40,835 bases of DNA from CAZCZU01 sp964503475 (GTDB taxonomy: Bacteria > Pseudomonadota > Zetaproteobacteria > Mariprofundales > Mariprofundaceae): positions 1 through 40,835 of the forward strand of contig CAZCZU010000027.1 of the NCBI GenBank assembly GCA_964503475.1, written 5' to 3'. A program made the position numbers and the translations under genes. Below are positions 17,976-29,809 of the stretch, one piece after another. Positions within the stretch are counted from its first letter, which is position 1, and every line of letters begins with the position of its first letter. The notes under the pieces were generated by a model. The model made no database searches and was not told the origin of the DNA. It saw nothing but the letters and a program-made list of their open reading frames with translations.

Positions 17976-20900
17976 ATGAGCTATTCGTCATTGCCGCCAA
18001 AACAGGGTCTGTACGACCCCCGCCACGAGCACGATGCCTGTGGTGTCGGCTTTGTCGCTCATATCAAAAACCAGAAGAGCCACAAGATTGTTGAGCAAGG
18101 CTTGGAGATTCTTGAGCGCCTGACCCATCGCGGTGCGGCCGGTGCCGATCCGCGCGAGGGCGATGGTGCCGGTATCCTGCTGCAGATTCCGGACGAATTC
18201 TTCCGTGCCATCACCCCCGATCTCGGCATCGAGCTGCCGGAAGCCGGCAACTATGGCGTCGGCATGGTTTTCCTGCCTCAGAACGATGCCCACCGCGCCG
18301 CCTGCGAGGCAATCATCGCCGAAACGGTAACAGCCGAGGGGCAGAGCGTACTGGGCTGGCGCGATGTTCCGACCGACACCGTTCGCGCCGACCTGCCGGA
18401 GAGCGTCACCTCATGTGAGCCGCGTATCCGTCAGGTGTTCATCGGCATGGGCAGCAACTGTGCCGATCAGGATGCCTTCGAGCGCAAGCTGTTCATCATC
18501 CGCAAGGTGGCCGAGAACGGTGTCGCAGCCAAGGCCTTCGACGATCCGGCCAAGTTCTACTTTGCCTCTCTCTCCAGCCGTACACTGGTCTACAAGGGCA
18601 TGTTCCTCTCCCACCAGGTGGGCGCCTACTATGAGGATCTGCGCGACGCGCGCCTCACCTCGGCCCTGGCCCTGGTGCACCAGCGTTTCTCGACCAACAC
18701 CTTCCCGGCCTGGGAGCTGGCGCATCCGTTCCGCATGATCGCCCACAACGGCGAGATCAACACCGTGCGCGGCAACATCAACTGGATGAATGCCCGTCGT
18801 CACTCCATGAAATCCGAGCTGCTGGGCGATGATCTGGACAAGATCTGGCCACTGATCCCGGAAGGCCAGAGCGATACCGCCTGCTTCGACAACGCGCTCG
18901 AACTGCTGGTTGCCGGCGGCTACTCGCTGGCGCATGCCGCCATGATCCTGGTTCCGGAAGCATGGTCCGGTAACAGTCAGATGGATAAGGAGCGCAAGGC
19001 GTTCTACGAATACCATGCAGCCCTGATGGAGCCGTGGGACGGCCCGGCCGCTGTCGCCTTCACCGACGGTCGCCAGATCGGTGCCACCCTGGACCGCAAC
19101 GGCCTGCGTCCGGCCCGCTACCTGATCACCGACGATGACCTGGTGGTCATGGGCTCGGAGATGGGCGTGCTGCCGATTCCGGAAGAGAAGATCGTCAAGA
19201 AGTGGCGCCTGCAGCCAGGCAAGATGTTCCTGATCGACCTCGAAGAGGGTCGCATCATCGATGGCAAGGAGATCAAGAACGAGCTCTCCCATGCCCGTCC
19301 GTACGAGAAGATTCTGGCTGAAACCCAGATCCAGCTCGAGTCACTGCCCGAGGAAGTGGCACCGATGGCTCCGGACCACAATACCCTGCTCGACCGTCAG
19401 CAGGCCTTCGGCTATTCGCAGGAGGACCTGAAGTTCCTGATGGCTCCGATGGCCCTGACCGGCCAGGAGGCGACCGGCTCGATGGGCAACGATTCCCCGC
19501 TGGCTGTGCTCTCCAACCGTGCCAAGCCGCTGTATAACTACTTCCGCCAGCTCTTCGCCCAGGTGACCAACCCGCCGATCGATCCGATCCGCGAGGAGAT
19601 GGTCATGAGCCTGACCTCGATCATCGGTCCGCGCCCCAACCTGCTGGGCCTTGATGCGGCCGAACCGACCCTGCGTCTGGAGGCCCACCAGCCGATCCTG
19701 ACCAACAGTGACCTGGAGAAGGTGCGTCACATCGATCAGTACACGAATGGCAAGTTCCGTACCATCTCCCTCTCGATGTGCTATTCCGCCGATCAGGGTG
19801 CCGCCGGCATGGAAGCAGCCCTTGAGAAGCTCTGCAAACAGGCCGAAGAGGCGGTGCGCGAGCACTACAACATCGTCATCCTCTCCGATCGCGACATGGA
19901 TGCCGACCACATCGCCATCCCGGCCCTGCTGGCCACCAGTGCCGTGCACCAGCACCTGATCCGCGAGAGTCTGCGCACCGAGACGGGCCTGGTCATCGAG
20001 ACCGGCAGCGCCCGCGAAGTGCAGCACTTCACCACCCTGGCCGGTTATGGTGCCGAGGCGGTGAACCCGTACCTGGCCTTCGAGACACTGTTCGACATGC
20101 AGCGCCAGGGCCATATCCCGACCGAGCTGTCGGCACATGAGATCGAGACCCGCTTCATCAAGGCGGTCGACAAGGGCATCATGAAGGTGATGTCCAAGAT
20201 GGGCATCTCCACCTACCAGTCCTACTGCGGCGCCCAGATCTACGAGGCGATCGGCCTGGCCAGCAGCTTTGTTGAGAAGTACTTCACCGGTACCGCCACC
20301 CAGATCGAGGGTGTCGGCATTACCGAAGTCTCCGAAGAGGCCGTGCGCTGGCATCGTGATGCCTATGGCGATGCGGCCATCTACCGCAATGCCCTGGATG
20401 TCGGTGGCGAGTACGCTTGGCGCGTACGCGGCGAAGAGCATTCGCTGACCCCGGATATGATCGCCAAGCTGCAGCATGCCGTGCGTTCGAAGAACTACAG
20501 TCTCTACAAGGAGTTCGCCGACTACATCAACGACCAGAACGGTCGCCTGATGACGCTGCGCGGCCTGTTCAAATTCAAGGGCGGCAAGTCGATTCCGCTC
20601 GACAAGGTGGAGCCGGCCACGGCCATTGCCAAGCGCTTCGCCACCGGTGCCATGAGCTTCGGCTCCATCTCGCATGAGGCGCACTCCACGCTCGCCATTG
20701 CCATGAACCGGCTGGGCGGCAAGTCCAACACCGGTGAGGGCGGCGAGGAGCCGGAGCGCTTCAAGCCGCTGCCGAACGGCGACTCGATGCGCTCGGCCAT
20801 CAAGCAGGTCGCATCCGGCCGCTTCGGTGTCACTGCCGAGTACCTGGCCAACTCCGACCAGATCCAGATCAAGGTCGCCCAGGGCGCCAAGCCGGGCGAA

Positions 20901-22611
20901 GGCGGCCAGCTGCCGGGCCACAAGGTGGACAAGCGCATCGGTCGCGTACGCCACTCCACGCCGGGTGTCGGCCTTATTTCGCCGCCGCCGCACCACGACA
21001 TCTACTCGATCGAGGATCTGGCACAGCTGATCTTCGACCTGAAAAACGCCAATACCCGCGCCGATATCTCGGTGAAACTGGTCTCCGAGGTCGGTGTCGG
21101 CACCATCGCTGCCGGCGTGGTCAAGGCACATGCCGACCATGTGGTGATCGCCGGTCACGACGGCGGTACCGGTGCCTCCCCGCTCACCTCGATCAAGCAT
21201 GCCGGCTGCCCGTGGGAGCTGGGCCTGGCCGAGACGCAGCAGACGCTGGTCCTCAACCGTCTGCGCGGCCGCACCCGCCTGCAGGCCGACGGCCAGATGC
21301 GCACCGGCCGCGACGTGGCCATCGCTGCCCTGCTCGGTGCGGACGAGGTCGCCTTCGGCACCATCGCCCTGATCGCCGAGGGCTGCATCATGATGCGCAA
21401 GTGTCACCTGAACACCTGCCCGGTCGGTGTCGCCACCCAGGATCCGGAACTGCGCAAGAAGTTCGTCGGCAAGCCTGAAGATGTGGTCAACTACTTCCTG
21501 TTCGTCGCCGAAGAGGTGCGCGAGATCATGGCCGAGCTCGGCTTCGCCACCTTCGACGAGATGGTCGGCCGTGTCGACATGCTCGACACCAACGACGCTG
21601 TCCGTCACTGGAAGTCCGAGGGGCTGGATTTGTCGCCGCTGCTTCATGCGGTCGACCCGAAGGGCTCGGCCACCCGCCACTGCGAGACCCAGGATCACGG
21701 CCTGGAGAAACTGATCGACAACAAGCTGATCGCACAGGCGAAAGATGCCCTGGAAGAGAAGAAGCCGGTGGTGATCGAAACCGACATCTGCAACGTGGAC
21801 CGCAGCTTTGGCACCATGCTCTCCGGCGAGGTGGCCAAGCGCTACGGCCATGCGGGCCTGGCGGAAGACACCATCGTCATCAAGGCGAAGGGTACGGCAG
21901 GCCAGAGCCTTGGCGCCTGGCTGGCGCGCGGTGTCACCATCGATCTGGCCGGTGAAGGCAACGACTATGTCGGCAAGGGCCTCTCCGGCGGCCGCATCTG
22001 CATCTACCCGCCCAGGGAGACGCCGATCAAGGCGGAAGAGAACATCATCGTCGGTAACACGGTGCTGTTCGGTGCCATTGCCGGTGAGTGCTACTTCAAT
22101 GGTATCGGCGGCGAGCGTTTTGCCGTGCGCAACTCCGGTGCCACGGCTGTTGTCGAGGGTGTAGGCGACCATGGTTGCGAATACATGACCGGCGGTACGG
22201 TCGTGGTACTCGGTGAGACCGGCCGCAACTTCGCTGCCGGCATGAGTGGCGGTATCGCCTACGTACTGGACGAAGGCGGCGATTTCGAGAGCCGCTGCAA
22301 CATGGCCCAGGTGGCCCTTGAGCCGGTCACGGCCGAGGCCGAGGCCCTGGAAGAACTGGAGCATCAGGGTGCCGATCTTGAGACGCATGGCCGCGTCGAC
22401 ATCAAGCACTCGCTGAGCCAGAACGACGAGAAAATTCTGCGCATGCTGATCGAGCGTCACATGCACTACACTGACTCCGCCCGCGCACGCGCCATCCTTG
22501 AGAACTGGCAGGCCTATCTGCCGAAGTTCGTCAAGGTGATGCCGGTCGACTACCGTCGCGCACTGGCCGAAATGGAAGCCGAGCTGGCGGCAACGAGCAA
22601 GGAGCAGGCAC

Positions 22612-22619
<8 letters not shown>
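17976..22619 (+). CDS. gltB: glutamate synthase large subunit
   Basis: A 1547-residue NADPH-dependent glutamate synthase alpha subunit. It releases ammonia from glutamine and reductively aminates 2-oxoglutarate, giving two glutamates. ATG 17976 is preceded by GAGG. The first 21 residues are a propeptide; Cys22 in HDACGVGFVAH becomes the N-terminal nucleophile of the class II amidotransferase. A central domain follows (~470-780), then the FMN synthase domain (~820-1190, with VIAGHDGGTGASP). The 3Fe-4S ligands Cys1137, Cys1143 and Cys1148 lie in EGCIMMRKCHLNTCPVG. The C-terminal glycine-rich beta-helix (~1270-1500) has the repeats GNTVLFGAIAGE and GGTVVVLGETGRNFAAGMSG. The last 8 nt overlap gltD. 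The length is normal and nothing is missing. Confidence 0.98.
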
Positions 22620-24048
<1,429 letters not shown>

Positions 24049-24068
24049 ACAGGCGACTGGGTGGCTTC

Positions 24069-24098
24069 AAACCGGCGGTAACCCCGCCGGTTTTTTTT
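24069..24098 (+). terminator. rho-independent terminator after gltBD
   Basis: Stem ACCGGCGG / CCGCCGGT (8 bp, 5-nt loop) followed by a run of eight T. It is the strongest terminator in the window. Confidence 0.93.
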
Positions 24099-24191
24099 AT
24101 TCGGCCTGCAATGCCGGCTATAGGTGATGCCTGCAGCTCTTGTACCAAAACATGCCACTCGAGCTCGTGCTCACTGGAGGTAGGGAAAGAA

Positions 24192-24674
24192 ATGGTGCAA
24201 TGGAAATGGTTCGGTACAGGCACCCTGGCACTATTACCATGTCTGCTTCTCTTTTCAGGCCATGCTTTCGGAGAGATTTACAAATGGACCGATGCCCTGG
24301 GGAATGTTCATTTTTCGGACAAGAGGCCGAACAAGCAGCCGGTTAAGGCAGTTTCTTCGCCATCAAACTCGCTCTCCGTAGTCGGGCACGGTACCACCGG
24401 CGGGAGCAACAACATCGCCCAGCCTTCATACACAGCCAGGCAGCCAAAGGTTATTATCTATTCAACGGAGTGATGCAATTTCTGCAACAAGGCAAAAGCC
24501 TACTTTCGGGCGCACGGTATTTGCTACACCAATTATGACATCGAAAAAAGTCCCGCTGCGGCCGTACAATACAAGAAGCTGAATGGCCGTGGCGTTCCAC
24601 TCATCTTTGTCGGAAAAACCCGCCTGAACGGTTTCAGTGCCCGCCATTTCGAGCAGCTCTACAGGGCACAATAA
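24192..24674 (+). pseudogene. DUF4124-glutaredoxin protein with an in-frame TGA
   Basis: ATG 24192 lies 11 nt after GGAGG. A signal peptide (FGTGTLALLPCLLLFSGHAFG) leads into a DUF4124 segment (EIYKWTDALGNVHFSDKRP), a linker, then the start of a glutaredoxin fold, KVIIYSTE. A TGA at 24471-24473 interrupts the frame exactly where the family normally has Trp before the CxxC. The next codons read CNFCNKAKAYF and continue in frame to a TAA at 24672-24674, including GRGVPLIFVG (cis-Pro loop) and LNGFSARHFEQLY. Apart from the one stop the 160-codon gene is intact. A recent TGG-to-TGA mutation, a sequencing error, or readthrough are all possible. If terminated, a 93-residue DUF4124 protein without redox activity would be made. 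Confidence 0.85.
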
Positions 24675-24745
24675 CCACATCCAGTTTGTCACTTTCCAAA
24701 ATTCCGCCTATTTTCGAAGAATGGAAGAAGATAGGGGGAGACATT

Positions 24746-24979
24746 ATGTCGTTGAAAGTGTGTGCTGATGACGGCTGCGATAACGGATATGTTACCTGCA
24801 GCAACTGCAATGGAGAGGCTGCATCTGAATGCAAGAGCTGCGACGGAACAGGCTCAATGGGACTGGTCAGCTGCTGGGCCTGTAACGGCGATGGCTCGAG
24901 AAAATGTTCTGCATGCAGCGGTGAAGGCAAGGTCAGTTGCAGGACCTGTCACGGCACCGGCCAGGTATGGGGCCATTAA
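24746..24979 (+). CDS. small CxxC-repeat protein, DnaJ-type zinc finger
   Basis: A 77-residue protein. ATG 24746 follows GGGGGAG, which rules against the upstream in-frame ATG at 24686. Almost the whole chain is CxxCxG repeats: CSNCNGEA, CKSCDGTG, CWACNGDG, CSACSGEG, CRTCHGTG. This is the cysteine-rich zinc-binding pattern of DnaJ proteins without J or substrate-binding domains. Five CxxC motifs leave one unpaired unless the earlier CADDGC pair completes a sixth. Stand-alone proteins of this kind are thought to be zinc-binding, chaperone-like or thiol-handling, but the role of this one is unknown. It follows the broken glutaredoxin gene on the same strand. Confidence 0.8.
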   Translation: MSLKVCADDGCDNGYVTCSNCNGEAASECKSCDGTGSMGLVSCWACNGDGSRKCSACSGEGKVSCRTCHGTGQVWGH

Positions 24980-25048
24980 CGCTTTGCAGCCAGACTGAAA
25001 GGTGAAGCCTCTTTCCGGCCCACCGCCTTCATCTTTACCGGGCCGCAA

Positions 25049-25666
25049 TCAGCTCCGCTTTTTGAGCTCCGCTTCAGCGGCAGCTTCGGCACCGATCCAT
25101 GTGTTCAGAAAATCGATCAGGCTCTCGTGGCCCCTGGCGATAGAACCGCAACAGACTTTGGGATGCTCGTCGTAGTAGCTGCCCCAGATATCGCGCTGCG
25201 CCTGCGGCAGCCGGGTGGGATCCGCCTCCAGTATCTCCATAGGCTCCATCCCGAGACGACGAAAGGCATTGAGCAATTGCGGCACGGCCGTAAAGACCAC
25301 CCAACGGTAGCCCAGCTTATGCAGGTAACGGGTGGTGGCGATGATGCCCAGGCGCGCATCGCCCGGCTTCGATTCGGCCAGATTGCCGATCTCGACAATC
25401 TCACCACGGGCGACCGGTTCGCCGCTCACACGCGCAATGGCCTGTTCGATTGGCTCATCAAGATAGGTCTCGAGAAACAGTTTCTCTTCCTGCGCATCGC
25501 GCAGGCCGACGATCGCTCGGAATGCCCCTTCACGGCCGGACACCTTCAGCAGATAAGGCATGAACAGGTTCAGCCTGGCGCCGTAAGCCCGCCGATAGAC
25601 CAGGGCGATCGTGGCGGTCGTGGATTCCCAGTCAGGGTGTTCCGAAGTGAGAATTTCGACTTTCAC
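25049..25666 (-). CDS. thermostable hemolysin family protein, paralogue B
   Basis: A 205-residue protein matching the thermostable hemolysin family by its core: a GARLNLFMPYLL helix, FLETYLDEPIEQAIA, VEIGNLAESKPGDARLGII, YRWVVFTAVPQLLNAFRRLG and WGSYYDEHPKV. The start is GTG 25666 behind GGAGG. Despite the name, most family members have no shown hemolytic activity, and the fold pattern is reminiscent of GNAT acyltransferases; I infer a cytosolic enzyme because no signal peptide is present. It is a tandem copy of the next gene, with roughly two thirds of residues the same by eye. The two lie on the same strand 109 bp apart. Confidence 0.82.
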   Translation of the reverse strand: MKVEILTSEHPDWESTTATIALVYRRAYGARLNLFMPYLLKVSGREGAFRAIVGLRDAQEEKLFLETYLDEPIEQAIARVSGEPVARGEIVEIGNLAESKPGDARLGIIATTRYLHKLGYRWVVFTAVPQLLNAFRRLGMEPMEILEADPTRLPQAQRDIWGSYYDEHPKVCCGSIARGHESLIDFLNTWIGAEAAAEAELKKRS

Positions 25667-25775
25667 GCGCTGCCTCCACGGGGCATCTGCCCCGTGCAAG
25701 TGATGCTAAGTGCTGTGTGGCCAAAGATCGAGCCTCAAAGAGACCCGGGTCCGTTTCACCGCTAAAGGGGAAAGA

Positions 25776-26420
25776 TCAGGCCGGCAGGCTGTGACGCAAC
25801 AGCGTTGTCGAGGCTTGCTTGCGCTCTTCGGCAACCTGGGCGGCACCCAGCCATGCCCCTTCGAAATCGGTCAGGCTCTCGTAGCCCTTGGCAATATCGC
25901 CGAAACATACTTTCGGCCCCTCGTCGTAATAGCTGCCCCAGCGACGGCGATCCTCATCGGAAAGTCGCGACGGGTCGGCCTCGACCATCTCCACAGTCTC
26001 GATCCCAAGACGGCGGAAGGCATTGAGAAGCTGCGGCACGGCCGTGAAGACCACCCAGCGGTAGCCCAGCGAATGCAGGTAACGGGTGGTAGCGATGATG
26101 CCCAGGCGCGCATCTCCGGCCCGGGACTCGACCAGGTTACCGATTTCGATAATGCTGCCACGGGCAACCGGCTGGCCGGTATGACGGGCGATGGCCTGTT
26201 CGATCGGCTCATCAAGGTAGGTCTCCAGAAACAGCTGCTGCCCGGTAGCCTCGCGCATACCGACAATGGAGCGGAACTCACCCTGTCGGTCCGAAATCTT
26301 TAGCAATTCCGGCATAAACCTGTTCAGGCGCGCGCCATAGGCCTTGCGATATATCAAGGCGATCGTGGTCCTGGTTCTTTTCCAGTCCGGATGTTCGGGG
26401 GTCAGGATATCGACGTTCAC
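25776..26420 (-). CDS. thermostable hemolysin family protein, paralogue A
   Basis: A 214-residue protein of the same family, starting at GTG 26420 five nt after GGAG. It shares with its neighbour FLETYLDEPIEQAIARxxGxPVARG, IEIGNLVESRAGDARLGIIATTRYLH, GYRWVVFTAVPQLLNAFRRLG and WGSYYDEGPKV. It differs mainly in the segment that follows PVARG, in the acidic loop before WGSYYDE, and in a longer C-terminus (QASTTLLRHSLPA). Divergence without decay of the conserved block suggests both copies are functional. It is the first gene of the minus-strand pair. Confidence 0.82.
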   Translation of the reverse strand: MNVDILTPEHPDWKRTRTTIALIYRKAYGARLNRFMPELLKISDRQGEFRSIVGMREATGQQLFLETYLDEPIEQAIARHTGQPVARGSIIEIGNLVESRAGDARLGIIATTRYLHSLGYRWVVFTAVPQLLNAFRRLGIETVEMVEADPSRLSDEDRRRWGSYYDEGPKVCFGDIAKGYESLTDFEGAWLGAAQVAEERKQASTTLLRHSLPA

Positions 26421-26781
26421 ATCTACTCCATGGCCAGTGGCCTTATGCCGAATATTATGGTTTCAGCATGGCGGTGGCGAGCCGAAATGCCCCCTGGCAA
26501 TCGATGGGCAATGTCACGCAACTACCTGAAACTGTGGCATGAATTGTAGGCGGCCCGCCTTATCCGAAACTTAAAAAAACGCTCTGCATACCCCTTTGCC
26601 ACCTACGGTTCCTCTCAGGAAACCCGTATCATTCTGCCATGATTTCACCGGCTACAGATCCATTTTCAGACTGTAAATAGCACATTGGTGGGATTGAATA
26701 TGAAGCGAAACTCCTCCATCTTTTCCGTACTTTATATGGGAGAATGTCCGCAATCGCGGATGATTGGGGAGGGGAGAGAAG
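26421..26781. other. 361-bp divergent intergenic region
   Basis: Lies between the hemolysin pair and the plus-strand membrane-protein operon. A TCCGC-AATC-GCGGA inverted repeat occurs at 26747-26760, just before the next ribosome site, and TTTATAT near 26730 could be a -10. No gene or terminator was recognised. Confidence 0.4.
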
Positions 26782-28239
26782 ATGGCGGCAAATCCGAATG
26801 CGTGCAGGTATCATCCTGCCAACCCCGCACGTTGGCACTGCCCGGAATGCCATATCCACTTCTGCTCCCGCTGTGTGCAGGCCAACGACCGTGGCGAGGC
26901 CTTCTGCCCCGCCTGTGACCGTATGCTGGAGAAGCAGGATTTCTCAGCCGAGATTCCCCCCTTCTGGAAACGAATGCCGGCCGCTTTTCTCTATCCGCTC
27001 AAGCCCGCCTCACTGATTTTTCTCACTATCATGTCGCTGGCCAGTCTGCTGCAACTTGTTCCTCTCGGCGGCATTATTGCCGCCATCCTGCTTCCATTCA
27101 TTCTGATGAAATACTCTTTTCAGGTGCTTCAATTCACTGCCGTCGGCCATATGAATCCTCCGGTCGGTTCCACCTCCATGGAGGCCCGCGACTTCGAGCT
27201 ACCGATCAAATCGATCCTGCAACTGATTGTCATCGGCATCGTCATCGGCCTCTCCGCCATGCTGGGTATGCTCGGCATTGTCATTTCCCTGGTCGTCATG
27301 GCCCTGATTTTCCCGGCCATGATCATGGTTCTGGGTGTTACGCGCAGCTTTTTCAAGGCCATCAACCCCGTCGAGCTGGCCGATATGGTGCGCATGATCG
27401 GCCCCTCTTACCTCGGCCTGGTCGGGATGCTGTTCCTGCTCTACGGCTCCAGTGGAGCCCTGCTCGAATTCGTCGGCCCGGCCATCATTCCCCACAATAT
27501 CCTGGCCATCCTGGCCATCGTCACTTTCATCAGTAGCTACTACACCATCGTCATGTTTCATATCATGGGTTACGTCATCTACCAGTTCCATGAGGAGCTG
27601 GGCGTACAGCCCGAAGTGGAGTACGAGCCGGCTGGCGTCGGCAAAAAGTCGGAGCCGACAGGACTGAGTGCTGTTGCCAAGGCACAGCTGCTGGTGCAGG
27701 AGGGGCATCCGGAGGTGGCCAAGCCGTTCATCGCCCAGCAGCTGAGCAGTGAGATGAGTGCCGAGCAGATCCAGCTGCACGAAATCTACATCAAACTGCT
27801 CAAACAGGATGAATCGACACATGATGAACTCAAGCGCATCGCCAAGGACTATATCCTCGGATTGATGGAGCATGGCCATGGCAAAAAAGCGCTTCAGATG
27901 TTCCATCTCTGCCACGAGGTCGATCCCAAATTCCGCCTCGATCATGCCGAGCATACCCATACCCTGATGCAGGCAGCCCAAAAGGCCTCGGATTTCGAAC
28001 TGATGCTGGCACTGGCCAACAACTTCGCCAAACATCACCCGGACTACCCCAATCTGTTCGAGGTTTACCTGGCCGTGGCCCGGGTGCTCCACGAGCATTT
28101 CAAACGGGACAAACAGGCAGCCACGATCCTGAAGTCGCTGATCACCAAATTCCCCCAGCATGCCAGCATTCAGCAGGCCAAGATGGCCCTGGCGCGCATC
28201 GTGCGAGCCCAGCAGCCTGCCGAGGCAGGCAAGGCATGA
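26782..28239 (+). CDS. zinc-finger membrane protein with helical-repeat tail
   Basis: A 485-residue protein starting at ATG 26782 after GGGGAGGGGAG. Residues ~1-50 are a B-box/LIM-like zinc finger: CRYHPANPARWHCPECHIHFCSRC and CPACDRML. About six membrane segments follow between ~75 and 270, in the pattern of DUF4013-like membrane proteins. The soluble tail (~290-485) is all helical and carries TPR-like pairs (AKAQLLVQEGHPEVAKPFIAQ; MFHLCHEVDPKFRLDHAEH). It precedes a rhomboid gene by 31 nt, and that protein too has a helical-repeat tail, so the two may form one membrane complex. I do not know a characterised homologue. Confidence 0.75.
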   Translation: MAANPNACRYHPANPARWHCPECHIHFCSRCVQANDRGEAFCPACDRMLEKQDFSAEIPPFWKRMPAAFLYPLKPASLIFLTIMSLASLLQLVPLGGIIAAILLPFILMKYSFQVLQFTAVGHMNPPVGSTSMEARDFELPIKSILQLIVIGIVIGLSAMLGMLGIVISLVVMALIFPAMIMVLGVTRSFFKAINPVELADMVRMIGPSYLGLVGMLFLLYGSSGALLEFVGPAIIPHNILAILAIVTFISSYYTIVMFHIMGYVIYQFHEELGVQPEVEYEPAGVGKKSEPTGLSAVAKAQLLVQEGHPEVAKPFIAQQLSSEMSAEQIQLHEIYIKLLKQDESTHDELKRIAKDYILGLMEHGHGKKALQMFHLCHEVDPKFRLDHAEHTHTLMQAAQKASDFELMLALANNFAKHHPDYPNLFEVYLAVARVLHEHFKRDKQAATILKSLITKFPQHASIQQAKMALARIVRAQQPAEAGKA

Positions 28240-28270
28240 TGGGCAAGATGAAACGCCACAGGAGTCCGGC

Positions 28271-29779
28271 ATGCTGATTGTACCTTTTGCCAAGGGTATG
28301 AACTGGAAACGACCACCGGTGATCACCATCGCCCTGGTCATTATCAATGTGCTGATCTTCAGCCTGTGGCAGATCGATGACGGCAAGAAATATGACCAGG
28401 CGATCCATCAGTACCTGCACTCATCCCTGCCCAAGGTCGAGTTTCCGCGCTACGAGGCATTCCTGCGCGATCATGACCGCATCGACGAGGCCGATGAAGT
28501 GGCCGATATGCGCCGGCATACCAATGCACGCCCCTACATCATTCTCGACATTCAGCGGGATCCCGCCTTTTTACAGGCACTGGAACAGGGTGAGATCGTC
28601 AAAAAGAATGAGGCGATTCATGCGCAATGGCAAAAGGATCGCCGCGCTTTCGAAGAGGTATTCGATAGCATTCTCGGAGAGGCCTACGTTTTCAAACCGG
28701 CCATGCCGGATATTACAGCGGCCTTTACCTACATGTTCCTGCATGCCGACATTATGCACCTGGTCGGAAACATGGTATTCCTGCTCATTGTCGGACTGGT
28801 TGTCGAACGGATGATCGGATCTCCGCTCTATCTGGTTGCCTACCTCAGCGGTGGCCTGATTGCCGCCGCCGCTTTCGCAGCAGGAAACAGCGATTCGAGT
28901 GGTGGCCTGCTTGGAGCCTCCGGTGCCATTTCAGCCATCATGGGCATGTATGCAGCACTGTTCGGCAACCGTAAAATACCTTTCTTCTATTCACTCGGCT
29001 TCTATTTCGATTATATCCGTGCCCCGGCCTGGATTCTTCTGATCGCCTGGATTGCCAAGGAGGGTTATTACCAGCTGAACGATCATGAATCCGGCATCGC
29101 TTACCTGGCCCACTTCGGTGGCCTGATCGGCGGCGGCATCATGGGTTATCTCGCCACCTATTTCCGAATCGTCGATCCCAAGGATTTGGAAATCGAAGAG
29201 GAGAACGAAGAGAAGACTCCGCCCTGGCAGGAGGAGTACAACCGTGCCATGGCCCTGCTGGGACGCATGGAGACCGCCAAGGCGGCCCAAGCCTTCGGAC
29301 GGCTGCATCGGGAGTATCCGGATGCAGCCGATATCCTGATTCAGTACTACAAGAGCGCCAAATATGAACCGGCGACCGAGGCATACCACCAGAGTGCCCT
29401 GACCATGTTGAGCGAAAAAGGGCTCAGGCTGGTGCCCATGCCTCAGATCCGGAAGGTATTCGTCGAATACCTGAGCGAAGCCAAGCCCAAACCGCGCCTG
29501 AACCGGGAACTGCTGCACGAGTTAGGCGCCTATTTCCTCCGACTCGGCTGCCTCAATGAGGCCTGGCGTGTGGCGACCATCCTGATCCGCAATGACGGCG
29601 CTTCCGAACGAACGGCCGGGCTGGCTGTCGGCCTGGCACGGCAGCTGCGCCTAAAGAAGAAGCTCGATGAAGCAGGCAAACTATTGAAATGGGTACTGCA
29701 TCAGCATGGCGACAGTGCCATGGGTACCCAGGCGCGTACGCTGCTGCAAGTACCGACGAAGGTGGAAAAAGAGTCCTAG
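28271..29779 (+). CDS. rhomboid family intramembrane serine protease with repeat tail
   Basis: A 502-residue rhomboid. ATG 28271 follows AGGAG; an upstream in-frame extension lacks a ribosome site. The first membrane helix is at ~18-36, then an unusual ~110-residue charged insertion before the second. The HxxxxxxxxN face is His158 and Asn167 (HADIMHLVGN). The catalytic dyad is Ser217 in LLGASGAISA and His281 in LAHFGGLIGG, so the protease should be active. The C-terminal ~190 residues are soluble helical repeats resembling TPRs (NRAMALLGRMETAKAAQAFGR). Rhomboids cut transmembrane substrates inside the bilayer. The substrate is unknown; the upstream membrane protein is an obvious candidate partner. 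Confidence 0.9.
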   Translation: MLIVPFAKGMNWKRPPVITIALVIINVLIFSLWQIDDGKKYDQAIHQYLHSSLPKVEFPRYEAFLRDHDRIDEADEVADMRRHTNARPYIILDIQRDPAFLQALEQGEIVKKNEAIHAQWQKDRRAFEEVFDSILGEAYVFKPAMPDITAAFTYMFLHADIMHLVGNMVFLLIVGLVVERMIGSPLYLVAYLSGGLIAAAAFAAGNSDSSGGLLGASGAISAIMGMYAALFGNRKIPFFYSLGFYFDYIRAPAWILLIAWIAKEGYYQLNDHESGIAYLAHFGGLIGGGIMGYLATYFRIVDPKDLEIEEENEEKTPPWQEEYNRAMALLGRMETAKAAQAFGRLHREYPDAADILIQYYKSAKYEPATEAYHQSALTMLSEKGLRLVPMPQIRKVFVEYLSEAKPKPRLNRELLHELGAYFLRLGCLNEAWRVATILIRNDGASERTAGLAVGLARQLRLKKKLDEAGKLLKWVLHQHGDSAMGTQARTLLQVPTKVEKES

Positions 29780-29809
29780 CAACCGATTGCGCGTTTATGG
29801 GCACAACAT

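Noticed and set aside
24471..24473. Selenocysteine codon in the glutaredoxin gene
   Set aside because: The TGA replaces the family Trp and not a catalytic Cys, both CxxC cysteines are present, and the only downstream hairpin (AGGC-AAAA-GCCT) is too short to be a convincing bacterial SECIS.
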